This document shows, piece by piece, positions 7,778 through 16,500 of a DNA stretch of 64,000 nucleotides (positions are counted from its first letter, which is position 1; every line of letters begins with the position of its first letter). The translations under genes and the position numbers were made by a program. Source of the DNA: Zwartia hollandica (GTDB lineage Bacteria > Pseudomonadota > Gammaproteobacteria > Burkholderiales > Burkholderiaceae_B); the NCBI RefSeq assembly GCF_019923725.1, contig NZ_JAHXRI010000010.1:82084-146083 (forward strand), read 5' to 3'. The notes beneath the pieces are model-generated. The model saw nothing but the letters and a program-made list of their open reading frames with translations. It ran no database searches and was not told the origin of the DNA.

Positions 7778-8542
7778 TTATACGTCTTGTAGTCCCTCGT
7801 ACCTAACGTGCATCCCGTGTCCGCGATAGAGGGGCATACAGTTCCCGTTAGTAACAGCTTGAGGATCAAACGGATCATCCACAGACGCCATTGCCACAGA
7901 CGCGAAATATCCAGAGTTCCCAAGTTTCTTGAAATGCGCTTTTATCTCGGCGTAATTAACTGGCGGAGAGGCCTCTGCCTTGGGATATCGCGCCGCACGT
8001 ACCACCACCCACTGTGGTCCTGCATCACCAACAAACCATATTGAAGGGTTGACTCGCGGGTCGCCATTCCATGACATCAACTTTCGCCCTTCTTTGACCA
8101 ATTGATCACGAACTACTTGTACCGCCATGTCTTGAAGCTCCCATTCTGTCATCACGATTTTCACATCCGAAATAAGACCCGCCGGGTTGACCGGTTTGCG
8201 CGTGCGAGCGTCCAACAAGCCCCAACCAGGCTCTGTAGGTTTCCATTCAGCGCCAACCTTACTCATGGGCATAACACAGGCGTGTCCGGCACAGCCGTCC
8301 GCGATGGCGAGCAGTCCCTCGGGGTTGCCTGGGGTCTGCAGGCGCCCGTTAACATCCTCGAGCTGCAGGTAGAACAACTGATTACCGAGCCTGAAGGATA
8401 GGTGCTCGAGAAAAGGTGGATTCAGGTGCGATCGCAACCAACTTTGTAAAGGCCCCTGTGCCATTTTCTGTATGTGTAGCCCAGCAGCGTTCCAACACCG
8501 AGCGAATTCTTCGGTTACATCGGCCATGTGAATGTCGTGCAT
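7778..8542 (-). CDS. Hypothetical protein
   Basis: A 254-residue soluble protein with no signal peptide or membrane span. It is rich in Trp and Gly (IADGCAGHACVMPMSK and DPRVNPSIWFVGDAGPQWVVVRAARYP). The WFVGDAGPQWVVVR strand followed by a beta-rich C terminus suggests a compact alpha/beta domain, but no family was recognised. Possible starts are the ATG at 8542 or one at 8527. It stands alone, with about 270 bp of apparently non-coding DNA upstream. Confidence 0.6.
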   Translation of the reverse strand: MHDIHMADVTEEFARCWNAAGLHIQKMAQGPLQSWLRSHLNPPFLEHLSFRLGNQLFYLQLEDVNGRLQTPGNPEGLLAIADGCAGHACVMPMSKVGAEWKPTEPGWGLLDARTRKPVNPAGLISDVKIVMTEWELQDMAVQVVRDQLVKEGRKLMSWNGDPRVNPSIWFVGDAGPQWVVVRAARYPKAEASPPVNYAEIKAHFKKLGNSGYFASVAMASVDDPFDPQAVTNGNCMPLYRGHGMHVRYEGLQDV

Positions 8543-8810
8543 ATGAATGAACTCTCGTCCTAGCGCTTGTTAAATTTAGGTGTAAAAGAAGTTCAACCAG
8601 AGCCTAGCAAGTGCCTAGTAATTTGGTGGCGATTCAGATCGGACTTTAGCAGCTGCTGGCCATGAAAGCTGCACTACATCCAAATTTAGGTCTTGAGCGC
8701 TGATCTATTTGCGGACCATACGACAGGCTCACCTCCTGAGGCACTGGCCTCCGTATGCTGAACGAAGAAACAGTACCAACCCTCGGTCTACTCCTTCGTC
8801 AGCCCCCACC

Positions 8811-9404
8811 ATGTCCAAACCCAAACACCCCACGCGTGAGCAGTGGCTACAACAAGCCATCCTGTCACTTACGCCGCTCTTTAAAGAGAAAGGCTATGCC
8901 GTGCCCAAGTGCCACGTTTCCTGTGGCTTTGCCAGTACGGACGTGAAGCGCGGCCACATCGGCCAGTGCTGGAGCACCAAGGCCTCTACCGACAAGGTCA
9001 ATCAGATCTTTATCTCACCCGCCTTAAGCGATAGCGTGCAGGTACTCGACACCCTGATGCATGAGCTGATACACGCCGTAGACGACTGTGAGAATAAACA
9101 CGGTCCAGTGTTTAAAAAGATGGCGCTTAAACTTGGCTTAAAAGGCCCGATGCGTAGTGCCGGGGCTGGGCCAGAACTCAAAGTCAAGCTACAAGACATG
9201 GCCCTAACCCTTGGCCCCTACCCCCACGCCAAACTCAGCGTGCCAGCAAAAGTAGTCGACAGACGCCCTCGCCCGCGGGCAAAATGCAGTGAATGCGGCT
9301 TTACAGTGCCTATGCTTAAAGCCTTTATCCATTACGGGCCGCCGATTTGCCCGAAAGATAAGATTGAAATGGCAGCCGTTGGTAATTGGGAGGAATCGTA
9401 TTGA
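8811..9404 (+). CDS. SprT-like zinc metalloprotease-fold protein
   Basis: A 197-residue protein of the SprT/Spartan-like fold. The zinc-binding motif HELIH (H84, E85, H88) and a third His in NKHGPVF (about H97) are present. A C-terminal zinc ribbon is indicated by CSECG (159-163) and a later Cys in PPICPK. Members are putative DNA-associated metalloproteases. I chose the ATG at 8811, which starts MSKPKHPTREQW; the frame is open further upstream but that part is unlike the family. The stop overlaps the start of the next gene, so the two are translationally coupled. Confidence 0.82.
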   Translation: MSKPKHPTREQWLQQAILSLTPLFKEKGYAVPKCHVSCGFASTDVKRGHIGQCWSTKASTDKVNQIFISPALSDSVQVLDTLMHELIHAVDDCENKHGPVFKKMALKLGLKGPMRSAGAGPELKVKLQDMALTLGPYPHAKLSVPAKVVDRRPRPRAKCSECGFTVPMLKAFIHYGPPICPKDKIEMAAVGNWEESY

Positions 9405-9949
9405 TTAGCGCAAACATCGCCACAAGCCTTGCCATCGACACCAACGAGTCTGTGCACGGCGAGGTCTATGACAAGCAAGGCATGATCTCTGCTATTCGGG
9501 AGCAGTTCAAGATTAGCTGGCATGGCATACACGGCGCAAACCACTGGGCCCGTGTCCTGCGTCACTGCATGACCATTGGTACTGAGCGCGGCGCGGACTT
9601 ACTCGTGGTGGAGCTCTTTGCCTTTTTGCATGACAGCCAACGCCATAGCGACGGAGGTGATCACTTCCATGGCAAACGCGGTGCAGAATACGCCCGCTCG
9701 CTCAATACCACTTACTTCGAACTCACCCCATCGCGTATCGATGCATTATGCGAAGCGATTGAGCACCATAGCGGTGGCAAAGTGCACGATCAGGCGACGA
9801 TTCAAACCTGCTGGGATGCAGACCGGCTAGATCTTGGGCGAGTCAATATCATGCCCAGCCCTAAGTTCCTGTCTCAAGAGGCGACTAAGCATATAACTAG
9901 GGCTTATCGGTGGAGTCGGGAGAATCGGAAACGCATCGAGATTGAATAG
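9401..9949 (+). CDS. HD-domain-like phosphohydrolase family protein
   Basis: A 182-residue protein with an HD-like metal site. HGIHGANHWARV (H41-H48) gives the first His, FAFLHDSQRH the HD pair (H77, D78), EHHSGG further His, and CWDADRLD the last Asp. This spacing is typical of small HD phosphohydrolases. GGAGG lies seven bases before a TTG at 9401, which I take as the start; it overlaps the TGA of the SprT-like gene by two bases. Coupled expression suggests a shared process, but the substrate is unknown. Confidence 0.7.
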   Translation: MISANIATSLAIDTNESVHGEVYDKQGMISAIREQFKISWHGIHGANHWARVLRHCMTIGTERGADLLVVELFAFLHDSQRHSDGGDHFHGKRGAEYARSLNTTYFELTPSRIDALCEAIEHHSGGKVHDQATIQTCWDADRLDLGRVNIMPSPKFLSQEATKHITRAYRWSRENRKRIEIE

Positions 9950-9995
9950 CAGACAATCTGCATTTACGACCAACGCACTGTGTGTAAGTAGCCGA

Positions 9996-10421
9996 TCACC
10001 TCTTTGTCCCAGGATTGCCACTAATCGGCCATGCAGTTGGAACTTTCGCGTTGGTGTAGGTTATTTCACCTGAACGCACGTTTCCTTGGATAAATTTTGC
10101 AACCCGATGCGCCTTATCCAATTCTTCTTGCGTGATACCTTGACTCGCTATCTTTGGATAAGAAAGCACGGCTAAAACTAGTGAATATCTTTTGGACGAT
10201 ATTTTAGGCAAAACTAGTCGGGCATATAAATTTTCAAAAAAAGGATCGTTAAGTAGAGCGTGGACTATGCTCCAATCGGGTTTGACCTTCTGATCTAGCG
10301 GCATGCTATCAACTGGTTTATCCAACAACGCTGTTTCTTTATTCACAGCGTCTGGGCCAAGAGCTTTCAAAATCTGTATAAGCTGTTTTTTCAGTGGATC
10401 TTTCTGAGTCATCACGCTCAT
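9996..10421 (-). CDS. Hypothetical protein, last gene of the helicase operon
   Basis: A 141-residue soluble, Lys- and Leu-rich protein (LKKQLIQILKALGPDAVNKE; C terminus NAKVPTAWPISGNPGTKR). No family recognised. It starts about 40 bases after the helicase stop on the same strand and is probably in the same transcript. An alternative start is the ATG at 10412. Confidence 0.55.
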   Translation of the reverse strand: MSVMTQKDPLKKQLIQILKALGPDAVNKETALLDKPVDSMPLDQKVKPDWSIVHALLNDPFFENLYARLVLPKISSKRYSLVLAVLSYPKIASQGITQEELDKAHRVAKFIQGNVRSGEITYTNAKVPTAWPISGNPGTKR

Positions 10422-10459
10422 TACCTTTATGTGCTGCCTTAAAACTGAATGAAGTTGAC

Positions 10460-12139
10460 CTATAACTTCCCGAAACGTACCTCATCTAGCATTCGACCCA
10501 GCCTCGAATAACTTTCCTCTGGAACTGTTTTTAAAAAACGTATTAAGTGTTGATCACCACTTTTAAGAATAAGTCTTTTCAATTCAGGAGCCATTTCTTC
10601 TGATCCCTGAACTTCACACTCATCAAGCTCCATGCCTCTGACAATCGCACCGACTCGCAAGGCTTCTTCAAGTGTTAAAGTAAATTCGGTTGAAAAGCTT
10701 TTGCCACAGGCGTGACAAGTCTCGGCATGCCGTAAGTTGAGTGCCCCGCAAGACACACATTTTTTAATTTGCTTTATTTTTGCCTCAACTGGAAATTCGT
10801 ACCCACACTCACATTCGGTTGTAGACAGCGGGTGTGTTTCACCACAGTTAGGACAAATCTTCTTTTTTGGAGGGCCAGGATCTACTCTGTGTGCCGGTGA
10901 CATTTCCGCCTCTACACGTTTAGCGTACTTCTCAAAAGTCTTGAAGGCCGGCATCACCACGTAAGCACGAGAGCAGTCATCGTATGAATCGGTTCTAACG
11001 ACTCGCCCCATGGCCTGCCTGAAGGCAAGCTCAGTTAATGCATTGGGCAAATAAATTAAGACCCTAAGACGTCGAATATCAACACCCTCGGATACCATAG
11101 CAACAGAAACCAACCATCTACGCGTTGTATTACGAAATTGTTTAATTTTGTCTTCTGGGTTAGCCAACTGACTATGGACAATTAATGGCCTCTCGCCATC
11201 CAAATTCTCCAATAAGGAAGCCATAAACTCCGCCACTTCAATATTTGGAGCTATTACCAATCCACCAGCCTCAGGCATAGTAAGACGCAACTGATCTAAC
11301 TTTTCAATGCCCGACTCAATCATCGATGCCTGATAGCCAGTCATCAACGGTTTTTCGGTTCCAGTAACATACTGCGGAGTCTTGGCAAGCTTATAAAAAT
11401 CAAGTGCAGTCTGCAATCCAGGAATTCGGGCAAGATTTTTAGGTAATGAAGACTCTGTATCACCAGAAACCTTTACTTCTTCGCCGCCGAGGTCAACAGT
11501 AAACTTGCCTTGATGCTTGTGAAACGTAATTGGCCGGCAGTATCCAAGCTCAACGGCGTCACCGTAAGTTAATGTATACGTGCCATCTTCAGGGTGAGAT
11601 ATCGCACCACTATCGTCATAGGCTAACCAAACGGACTCAGCACCATCCGAACGAATAGGCGTTCCAGTTAAGACTAGTACATACTTTGCAGTCTCAAAGG
11701 CACCGCCAGCACTCTCACCCCAGGCAGCCTCAACAGCGGCATGATGATGTTCGTCGCAAATTACCAATACATTTGAAGACTTGCATACGGCTTGCAGTTC
11801 GGGCCATAAGCCTTGTATGGCAGACCACGTCGCGCAGATGTCCATATCTAAGGCACCTAACTCTCCATCTTTCGCAGTGACCTTACCCATATGCAGTCCA
11901 GTTACACGAGTAAAGTCATCGGCCCACTGAGTTACCACTTGCGTCCGTGGTGCAATAACGATTACTCGAGTAATTTCTTCGCTATCTAGCAATGTTTTTG
12001 CGATAGCACATGCCGCTAGCGTTTTTCCAGCACCCGGAGCCGCATTAATCAAAAAATGCCGGTCCTTTTTCATATGAACTAACCAGTCCATCGCTTTTTG
12101 ATGAGCTTCTATCTGCCATGGCCTTAATTTGATATTCAC
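10460..12139 (-). CDS. SF2 DEAD/DEAH-type helicase with two C-terminal zinc ribbons
   Basis: A 559-residue superfamily 2 helicase. Walker A is NAAPGAGKT (K39), motif II is DEHH (129-132), motif III-like TGTP (158-161), and motif VI is in FRQAMGRVVR. After the helicase core come two CxxC...CxxC zinc ribbons (CPNCG...CECG and CVSCG...CHACG, about residues 440-500). The zinc fingers suggest binding to DNA or a partner. It starts with GTG that overlaps the stop of the HNH gene (GTGA), so the nuclease and helicase are translationally coupled. The pair is likely a split nuclease-helicase machine of phage or defence origin. Confidence 0.88.
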   Translation of the reverse strand: MNIKLRPWQIEAHQKAMDWLVHMKKDRHFLINAAPGAGKTLAACAIAKTLLDSEEITRVIVIAPRTQVVTQWADDFTRVTGLHMGKVTAKDGELGALDMDICATWSAIQGLWPELQAVCKSSNVLVICDEHHHAAVEAAWGESAGGAFETAKYVLVLTGTPIRSDGAESVWLAYDDSGAISHPEDGTYTLTYGDAVELGYCRPITFHKHQGKFTVDLGGEEVKVSGDTESSLPKNLARIPGLQTALDFYKLAKTPQYVTGTEKPLMTGYQASMIESGIEKLDQLRLTMPEAGGLVIAPNIEVAEFMASLLENLDGERPLIVHSQLANPEDKIKQFRNTTRRWLVSVAMVSEGVDIRRLRVLIYLPNALTELAFRQAMGRVVRTDSYDDCSRAYVVMPAFKTFEKYAKRVEAEMSPAHRVDPGPPKKKICPNCGETHPLSTTECECGYEFPVEAKIKQIKKCVSCGALNLRHAETCHACGKSFSTEFTLTLEEALRVGAIVRGMELDECEVQGSEEMAPELKRLILKSGDQHLIRFLKTVPEESYSRLGRMLDEVRFGKL

Positions 12140-12333
12140 TTTGCACCTTTGTTTAAGTTACAACTCTGGCATAGGGCTTGACCGTTATTAGTCACAGTCT
12201 TCCCGCCATTAACGAATGCCTGAACATGATCCGCATGAAAATTGCGCACGAGCTTTTCTCTGCAGATCTGACATCGCCCCCCGGACACCCAGGCCAAGAT
12301 AGAGCGCTGTTTTTTATCAAAAAACCTCTTCAT
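12136..12333 (-). CDS. Small HNH endonuclease
   Basis: A 65-residue HNH nuclease. The zinc-binding pairs are CQIC (C21, C24) and CQSC (C55, C58), with the catalytic HADH at 33-36. It is close to a bare HNH domain, so it may act as a partner of the helicase whose start overlaps its stop by four bases. It also overlaps the preceding gene by four bases. Confidence 0.85.
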   Translation of the reverse strand: MKRFFDKKQRSILAWVSGGRCQICREKLVRNFHADHVQAFVNGGKTVTNNGQALCQSCNLNKGAK

Positions 12334-12602
12334 TTCTCTAACCAGTACTCTGTCATTTCAATTTCATTAATAGGTAAATTAATCGGTGGCTTTACAACGG
12401 CAACCTTATTAATCCTGAGAAGAACCCTTACGTAACTCACCTTTCTGGACTTAACCATCCAACCTTCTTGACGCATTTTTGAAATATTTGAGGTCAATGA
12501 AGGAACACCAAAATAGATAATTGCTTCAAGCCTTGTAATTGGATTTCCGGCTGCTAAATGTTCTTTTAATGCTAAGGTCACGCCGTATCTATTAGCACTC
12601 AT
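12330..12602 (-). CDS. Small winged-helix-like DNA-binding protein
   Basis: A 90-residue protein whose middle part (NPITRLEAIIYFGVPSLTSN, then ISKMRQEGWMVKS) fits the helix-turn-helix fold found in phage-type small proteins with the TRLEAxxYFGV signature. The ATG at 12602 is chosen because GGAGG lies five bases upstream. It is in the helicase operon and overlaps the HNH gene, so it may direct or regulate the nuclease-helicase complex. Confidence 0.65.
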   Translation of the reverse strand: MSANRYGVTLALKEHLAAGNPITRLEAIIYFGVPSLTSNISKMRQEGWMVKSRKVSYVRVLLRINKVAVVKPPINLPINEIEMTEYWLEK

Positions 12603-12921
12603 AATTTCCTCCAAAATATCTGCTCCACGGCTTATTCGTTATGAAGTCATCTGATTCATAGACTAAATTCAACAGTTCTCGCTCCTCATGCATCATCTCT
12701 TCACCAAAGGAACTCATCAAGCTGTATACATCTTGCGTATTATGTTCATAGTGAGATGCCCTGAATTCGTAGCCTTCTTCAGGTTCGTTGTTGAATAAGT
12801 CATGCAACGTACTTGCATACTCAATCAACTGTGAATCACTGTATTTTTCGCCTACCGATTCCCTTAGAATGTAATATATGTATCGCACCTGATTGGGTCC
12901 GTTCATCTGTCTGATCTCCAT
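12592..12921 (-). CDS. Hypothetical acidic protein of the helicase operon
   Basis: A 109-residue acidic protein (QVRYIYYILRESVGEKYSDS and on to EEMMHEERELLNLVYE). No family recognised. ATG at 12921 is preferred; a GTG six bases upstream is also possible. It ends 11 bases inside the next gene, so expression is coupled. Confidence 0.55.
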   Translation of the reverse strand: MEIRQMNGPNQVRYIYYILRESVGEKYSDSQLIEYASTLHDLFNNEPEEGYEFRASHYEHNTQDVYSLMSSFGEEMMHEERELLNLVYESDDFITNKPWSRYFGGNYEC

Positions 12922-12930
12922 TGCCACTCG

Positions 12931-13233
12931 TTAGTGATAAAGACGATTAACTTTGGATTTAGTCAGACGCTGATTTTGGTATAACTTTCCCACCGTCACG
13001 ATTGCACGATCTGCACGCGACTCGATCAGATAGCTTCTTAAGTTCTCATGATTCTTTGCAATGAAGACATGACCAAAGTCAGCTTCCATTTCTTTTATAG
13101 ATTTCTTACTAAAAAATCTCACTACACACCCGTGCGTCGCTGGACGTACTTCTCCATAGACTTGCAGCAAGTGCTCTACCCCATCATTAATGCCTCGTTG
13201 TTGCGCCCTGACTTCAGCATGCTTGGTTTTCAT
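12931..13233 (-). CDS. Small mobile-element-associated protein, DUF4258-like
   Basis: A 100-residue basic protein starting MKTKHAEVRAQQRGIN, with a C-terminal VTVGKLYQNQRL strand. This layout matches small proteins on plasmids and integrated elements that begin with H...R..QRGI and contain an FF-KKS segment; they resemble DUF4258. Function unknown. AGGAGG upstream is a strong ribosome-binding site. It is the first gene of the operon that runs to 9,996. Confidence 0.5.
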   Translation of the reverse strand: MKTKHAEVRAQQRGINDGVEHLLQVYGEVRPATHGCVVRFFSKKSIKEMEADFGHVFIAKNHENLRSYLIESRADRAIVTVGKLYQNQRLTKSKVNRLYH

Positions 13234-13333
13234 AAATCCTCCTGGTTAACGAGAAGGAGCGAAGAGGGCCACTTTTGTATATGGCTAATTTCTTTGCTCT
13301 TGGTCACAAGACGAGACGAAATTGCAAAAGTCA

Positions 13334-13367
13334 GGGCCCCGATCAAAAAAAATTGATACTGGGGCCC
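13334..13367. terminator. GGGCCCC/GGGGCCC hairpin
   Basis: A 7-bp all-GC stem with an inner GATCAA/TTGATA stem and a run of A (T on the minus strand) in the loop. It lies between the sigma-factor operon and the helicase operon, both on the minus strand, and could act as terminator or insulator. Confidence 0.5.
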
Positions 13368-13377
13368 AGAAATTGAC

Positions 13378-13399
13378 AAAGGCCCGAGAAGGGGCCTTT
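13378..13399. terminator. Hairpin after the sigma-factor operon
   Basis: AAAGGCCC and GGGCCTTT form a stem 28 bases after the last stop of the minus-strand sigma operon. With the next hairpin at 13334-13367 it makes a double terminator-like region. Confidence 0.55.
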
Positions 13400-13426
13400 T
13401 GAGGGAACGTGAGTAGTCCTATACGT

Positions 13427-13987
13427 CTATTGTTTACTTGATCCGATAATCACATTGACTGAGCCAGAGGAGTCTGCACTGATACCAAGCAAAGATCTAA
13501 GTTTATCTTGTTTTTTTACATTCGGCTTAAACGGCTTGATGTACAGGCCATATTTATCTCCAGCATATGCTACCTCAACGTCCAACTCTGCATCGAGAGC
13601 TATCGCAATGATATTAAAAGCCAACTCTCGAGGGTTAGAAACCTGAAACGAAACATACTCCTGCGCCGACGATACTTGAACAGCTTGACTGTCCTCACCA
13701 ACGCTTCGCGTTGCGACTGTTGCAGGGACCATAAGGAGTCGGCTAAGCAAAAGACCAACAGAAAAAGCTGACAGCAATGATGCAGTAAATCCTTTCCAGC
13801 TGACAGCGAACGGCTTTTTAGTGTGGCCTAGTAGGGCGAGCTTACCTTCAAAAGATCGCTTAAGATAATCTGGCGTCTCTTTCGTGATGCCCAGCGTTTT
13901 TTCAAAGCTATGCACTGAGCGCTTAATGATTTTCTCTTGTTCAGCTGAAAATATATTTTCGTGAGGATCTTGACTGTTTACTGGCAT
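13427..13987 (-). CDS. Single-span membrane protein, putative anti-sigma partner
   Basis: A 186-residue protein with a cytosolic N-terminal part (about 1-65, helical and charged), one membrane segment (about 67-92, FTASLLSAFSVGLLLSRLL) and a small C-terminal domain (about 105-186) expected in the periplasm. It lies 13 bases after the ECF sigma gene on the same strand, the position and topology of an anti-sigma factor. It lacks the HxxxCxxC zinc motif of common anti-sigma factors, so this role is inferred from context only. The periplasmic part would face the two predicted periplasmic caspases next door. Confidence 0.55.
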   Translation of the reverse strand: MPVNSQDPHENIFSAEQEKIIKRSVHSFEKTLGITKETPDYLKRSFEGKLALLGHTKKPFAVSWKGFTASLLSAFSVGLLLSRLLMVPATVATRSVGEDSQAVQVSSAQEYVSFQVSNPRELAFNIIAIALDAELDVEVAYAGDKYGLYIKPFKPNVKKQDKLRSLLGISADSSGSVNVIIGSSKQ

Positions 13988-14000
13988 ATAGCAATCCTCT

Positions 14001-14588
14001 CTAATTATCTAGACAGTGCTCAATAAATGGAGCTAGTTTTTTCTTACTCTCATATACGTATTGTTTGGTCGCTCCCACAGTTCTCGATATAACTTCGGCG
14101 ATTTCAACTATGGACATGCTTTCCAAAGACATAGAAATAACTAGGGCATTTTGCGGGAATTTTTTAGAAAACACAGTCAAACCTTTTGAAACGCAATCTT
14201 GGATATCCGATTCGACTTCCAGTGACGCCTCTACCTCGGAGGAAAAATCGTCGTCAACCGTTTCCGTCTCATCGGGCAGTGGTATTTCATATTTTTTATA
14301 AGCTTTCTTAAATAGATCTAACGCCGTATTCTCAGCAATTGTTAACACCCAAAAAAACAAAGAGGCTGCTGACTGAGGTTTAGAATTCGTCGTTGCTAGC
14401 TTGAGAAATGCGTCTTGTACGATATCTTGAGCTTCACTAGTAGAGAGATCTTGATATTTGTAACGTAACTTTCTATAAACAACAGGCTGAAATTCCTCAT
14501 AAATTAGTTTGATTGCACCACTCTTTTCAATAGCACTATCGCTCACTAAATGACGAAAAATTGCCTCTTTTTCTTGTTGACTGAGCAT
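14001..14588 (-). CDS. ECF-type RNA polymerase sigma factor
   Basis: A 195-residue sigma-70-family factor of the ECF group. Region 2 includes the segment SEAQDIVQDAFLKL (about residues 50-64). Region 4 is at about 145-190 (MSLESMSIVEIAEVISRTVG, then ATKQYVYESKKKL). An acidic linker (DETETVDDDFSSEVE) separates them. It would direct RNA polymerase to a small set of promoters. It is transcribed divergently from a caspase gene and is followed by a membrane protein, a layout typical of a signal-gated sigma module. Confidence 0.85.
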   Translation of the reverse strand: MLSQQEKEAIFRHLVSDSAIEKSGAIKLIYEEFQPVVYRKLRYKYQDLSTSEAQDIVQDAFLKLATTNSKPQSAASLFFWVLTIAENTALDLFKKAYKKYEIPLPDETETVDDDFSSEVEASLEVESDIQDCVSKGLTVFSKKFPQNALVISMSLESMSIVEIAEVISRTVGATKQYVYESKKKLAPFIEHCLDN

Positions 14589-14956
14589 AAAGACGAATCA
14601 GCGTGTAAAAATTCAAAATCAGTGTGAGTGAATAAAGCGAATAAAAAATGTTATAGCCAATCATATCCTAATAGATCGCAAAGGAAAGTAATTGAGTTCG
14701 ACACATTGGCGAGAGTTGTTTAGGTCCCACATCGGGGGTACGTATCTGGTGATGGCTCTTCCTTGCAACCGATTGTCCGCATGCATGTTTAGCTACATCA
14801 CTAGGCCTCGTGAAAACTCTCATTCGAACAAGTACAGGAACTTTGCCTTAATCGCTGTGGACCTATGCACAGCTTTCGCGATGTATATCAACCACGATCA
14901 GCATTTCCCTCGTGATAATTCAATTAATATACAGTATCTTTATTAGTTGAATTTAA
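14589..14956. promoter_or_regulatory. Divergent intergenic region between sigma factor and caspase gene
   Basis: A 368-bp gap between divergently transcribed genes. It should contain both promoters; the last 60 bases before the caspase ATG are strongly AT-rich. No coding potential with family character, and no clear operator, was found by eye. Confidence 0.45.
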
Positions 14957-16084
14957 ATGTCAGACAAAGGCCCTGCTCTTCTGCTAGCAAGCGCACTCCT
15001 AGTAGGAATCGTAGGAGGCTCTTTTTATTACAATTCAATTAAGCCAACACAGGAACAACAGGAGCAACTGTTAATAAACTCAAAAATACGGAGTGAGGTG
15101 TGTAGACGAATTGAAAGCGAAGTCAATAACTATAAACAATCGCCGCATACCTTTAAACGTGGTACCTTAAAAAACATTAAAAATGAGGCCAGGGAGACAG
15201 CAAAGATTGAGTTACCTCAACTCGCAGTTGATCGTCAAATTCAATACTTAGCTCGAACATCAATCCTTGAAAACTGTCAGCCCTTGGCGCAGGGATGGTT
15301 AAGAATTCCGAGTGCGTTTCCTGAATTTTACGAGGCTGAACTTCAAGAAGCGGGGCTTGTACCCGGAAAAACCAAACATCCACAGCCCGCACTTGCAAAC
15401 AATAGCGTTGCACAAAAAAGAATTGCCTTGGTAATTGGCAACTCATCCTATGAATCAAGACCTTTAAAGAATCCAGTGAATGACGCGGAGGATATGGCGA
15501 TCTTCTTAAAAAGCGCAGGTTTTCAAGTAACAGAAATTAAAAATGCTGATATCTTTCAGCTTAGATCCGCCATAAAAAAATTCGAACACGACCTATCAAT
15601 TTATGATGTTGGGCTAATTTACTACTCTGGTCATGGAGTTGAATTCAGAGGTTCGAACTACTTAATACCAGTAGATGCCCAACTTAGGAACGAGCAAGAT
15701 ATTCCGCGACAAGGCTACGATATTGGTAGTGTCCTCGTAAGAGCGTCTAAATCTAACGAAAAAACACTCATATTTATTTTAGACGCCTGTAGAAACAGTC
15801 CGATCTTTTCTCAAAATAGATCAACTACCGATGGTTTGACTCAAGTTTTGGCACCTAGTGGAGCCATTGTTGCATTTTCTGCCGCGCCTGGACAAGTGGC
15901 CAGCGATGGTAACGGGCGAAACAGCCCGTACACAGCCGCGCTTTTGTCTCAGGCAAGAATGCCAAATAAAAAAATTGAAGACATACTAAAAGAAACCTCT
16001 AAAATAGTTTCGCAGAATACGGGAGGGCGACAAATCCCTTGGTACAACAGCAGCCTAGTCGGCGATTTTTATTTCGACAAATAA
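14957..16084 (+). CDS. Membrane-anchored caspase-family protease
   Basis: A 375-residue protein. Residues about 6-26 form one membrane anchor with a short N terminus; the rest probably faces the periplasm. A helical region (30-130) precedes a C14/metacaspase-type domain (about 154-375). The catalytic dyad is visible: H226 in YYSGHG and C278 in LDACRNSP. The conserved RNSPYTAALL block follows. Bacterial caspase homologues usually cleave after Arg or Lys. The gene is divergent from the ECF sigma gene, with the next gene only three bases downstream. The active-site residues are intact, so it should be an active protease. Confidence 0.88.
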   Translation: MSDKGPALLLASALLVGIVGGSFYYNSIKPTQEQQEQLLINSKIRSEVCRRIESEVNNYKQSPHTFKRGTLKNIKNEARETAKIELPQLAVDRQIQYLARTSILENCQPLAQGWLRIPSAFPEFYEAELQEAGLVPGKTKHPQPALANNSVAQKRIALVIGNSSYESRPLKNPVNDAEDMAIFLKSAGFQVTEIKNADIFQLRSAIKKFEHDLSIYDVGLIYYSGHGVEFRGSNYLIPVDAQLRNEQDIPRQGYDIGSVLVRASKSNEKTLIFILDACRNSPIFSQNRSTTDGLTQVLAPSGAIVAFSAAPGQVASDGNGRNSPYTAALLSQARMPNKKIEDILKETSKIVSQNTGGRQIPWYNSSLVGDFYFDK

Positions 16085-16087
16085 AAA

Positions 16088-16489
16088 ATGAATCTAATCT
16101 ACAGATTACCGATTTTCGTCCGATGGATACTTTTACCATTTGCCAGTTTTTTCACTGTTCTTCTGGTCAATGCTTTTGGAAAGTTAGCAGCAAAAATATT
16201 TGTTTTTCTTAGCACCCCAGGAGGCTTGTCTGAGAACTTTTTTGAATTTTTATTTCTGCCTGGAGTTTCAGGTTTCTGTGGTGTCTATATAGCGATGGCA
16301 TTTGCTCCTAAAAAGAAAAGCTTTGTCGGTTATACCGTCGCCTTTTTATGGATTGCGTTAGCGGGAGCGTTAGCCGTATTCAATATTATGCTTCGAGAAT
16401 GGCCATCTGTGCTGCAATCAGCATCTCTAATTGGCGGATGCATATTGGCTATTTACAATCCTCTACCAGAAGAAACATCGCAAAAATAG
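16088..16489 (+). CDS. Small integral membrane protein of the caspase module
   Basis: A 133-residue protein with about four membrane segments (around residues 12-35, 52-72, 78-98 and 105-124). No family recognised. It starts three bases after the caspase stop, so it is almost certainly cotranscribed and may anchor or sense with it. Confidence 0.65.
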   Translation: MNLIYRLPIFVRWILLPFASFFTVLLVNAFGKLAAKIFVFLSTPGGLSENFFEFLFLPGVSGFCGVYIAMAFAPKKKSFVGYTVAFLWIALAGALAVFNIMLREWPSVLQSASLIGGCILAIYNPLPEETSQK

Positions 16490-16500
16490 TTTCGTAACAC

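Noticed and set aside
14692..14946. Plus-strand 84-codon ORF upstream of the caspase gene
   Set aside because: It lies in a divergent promoter region, has no good ribosome-binding site and its translation has no family character.
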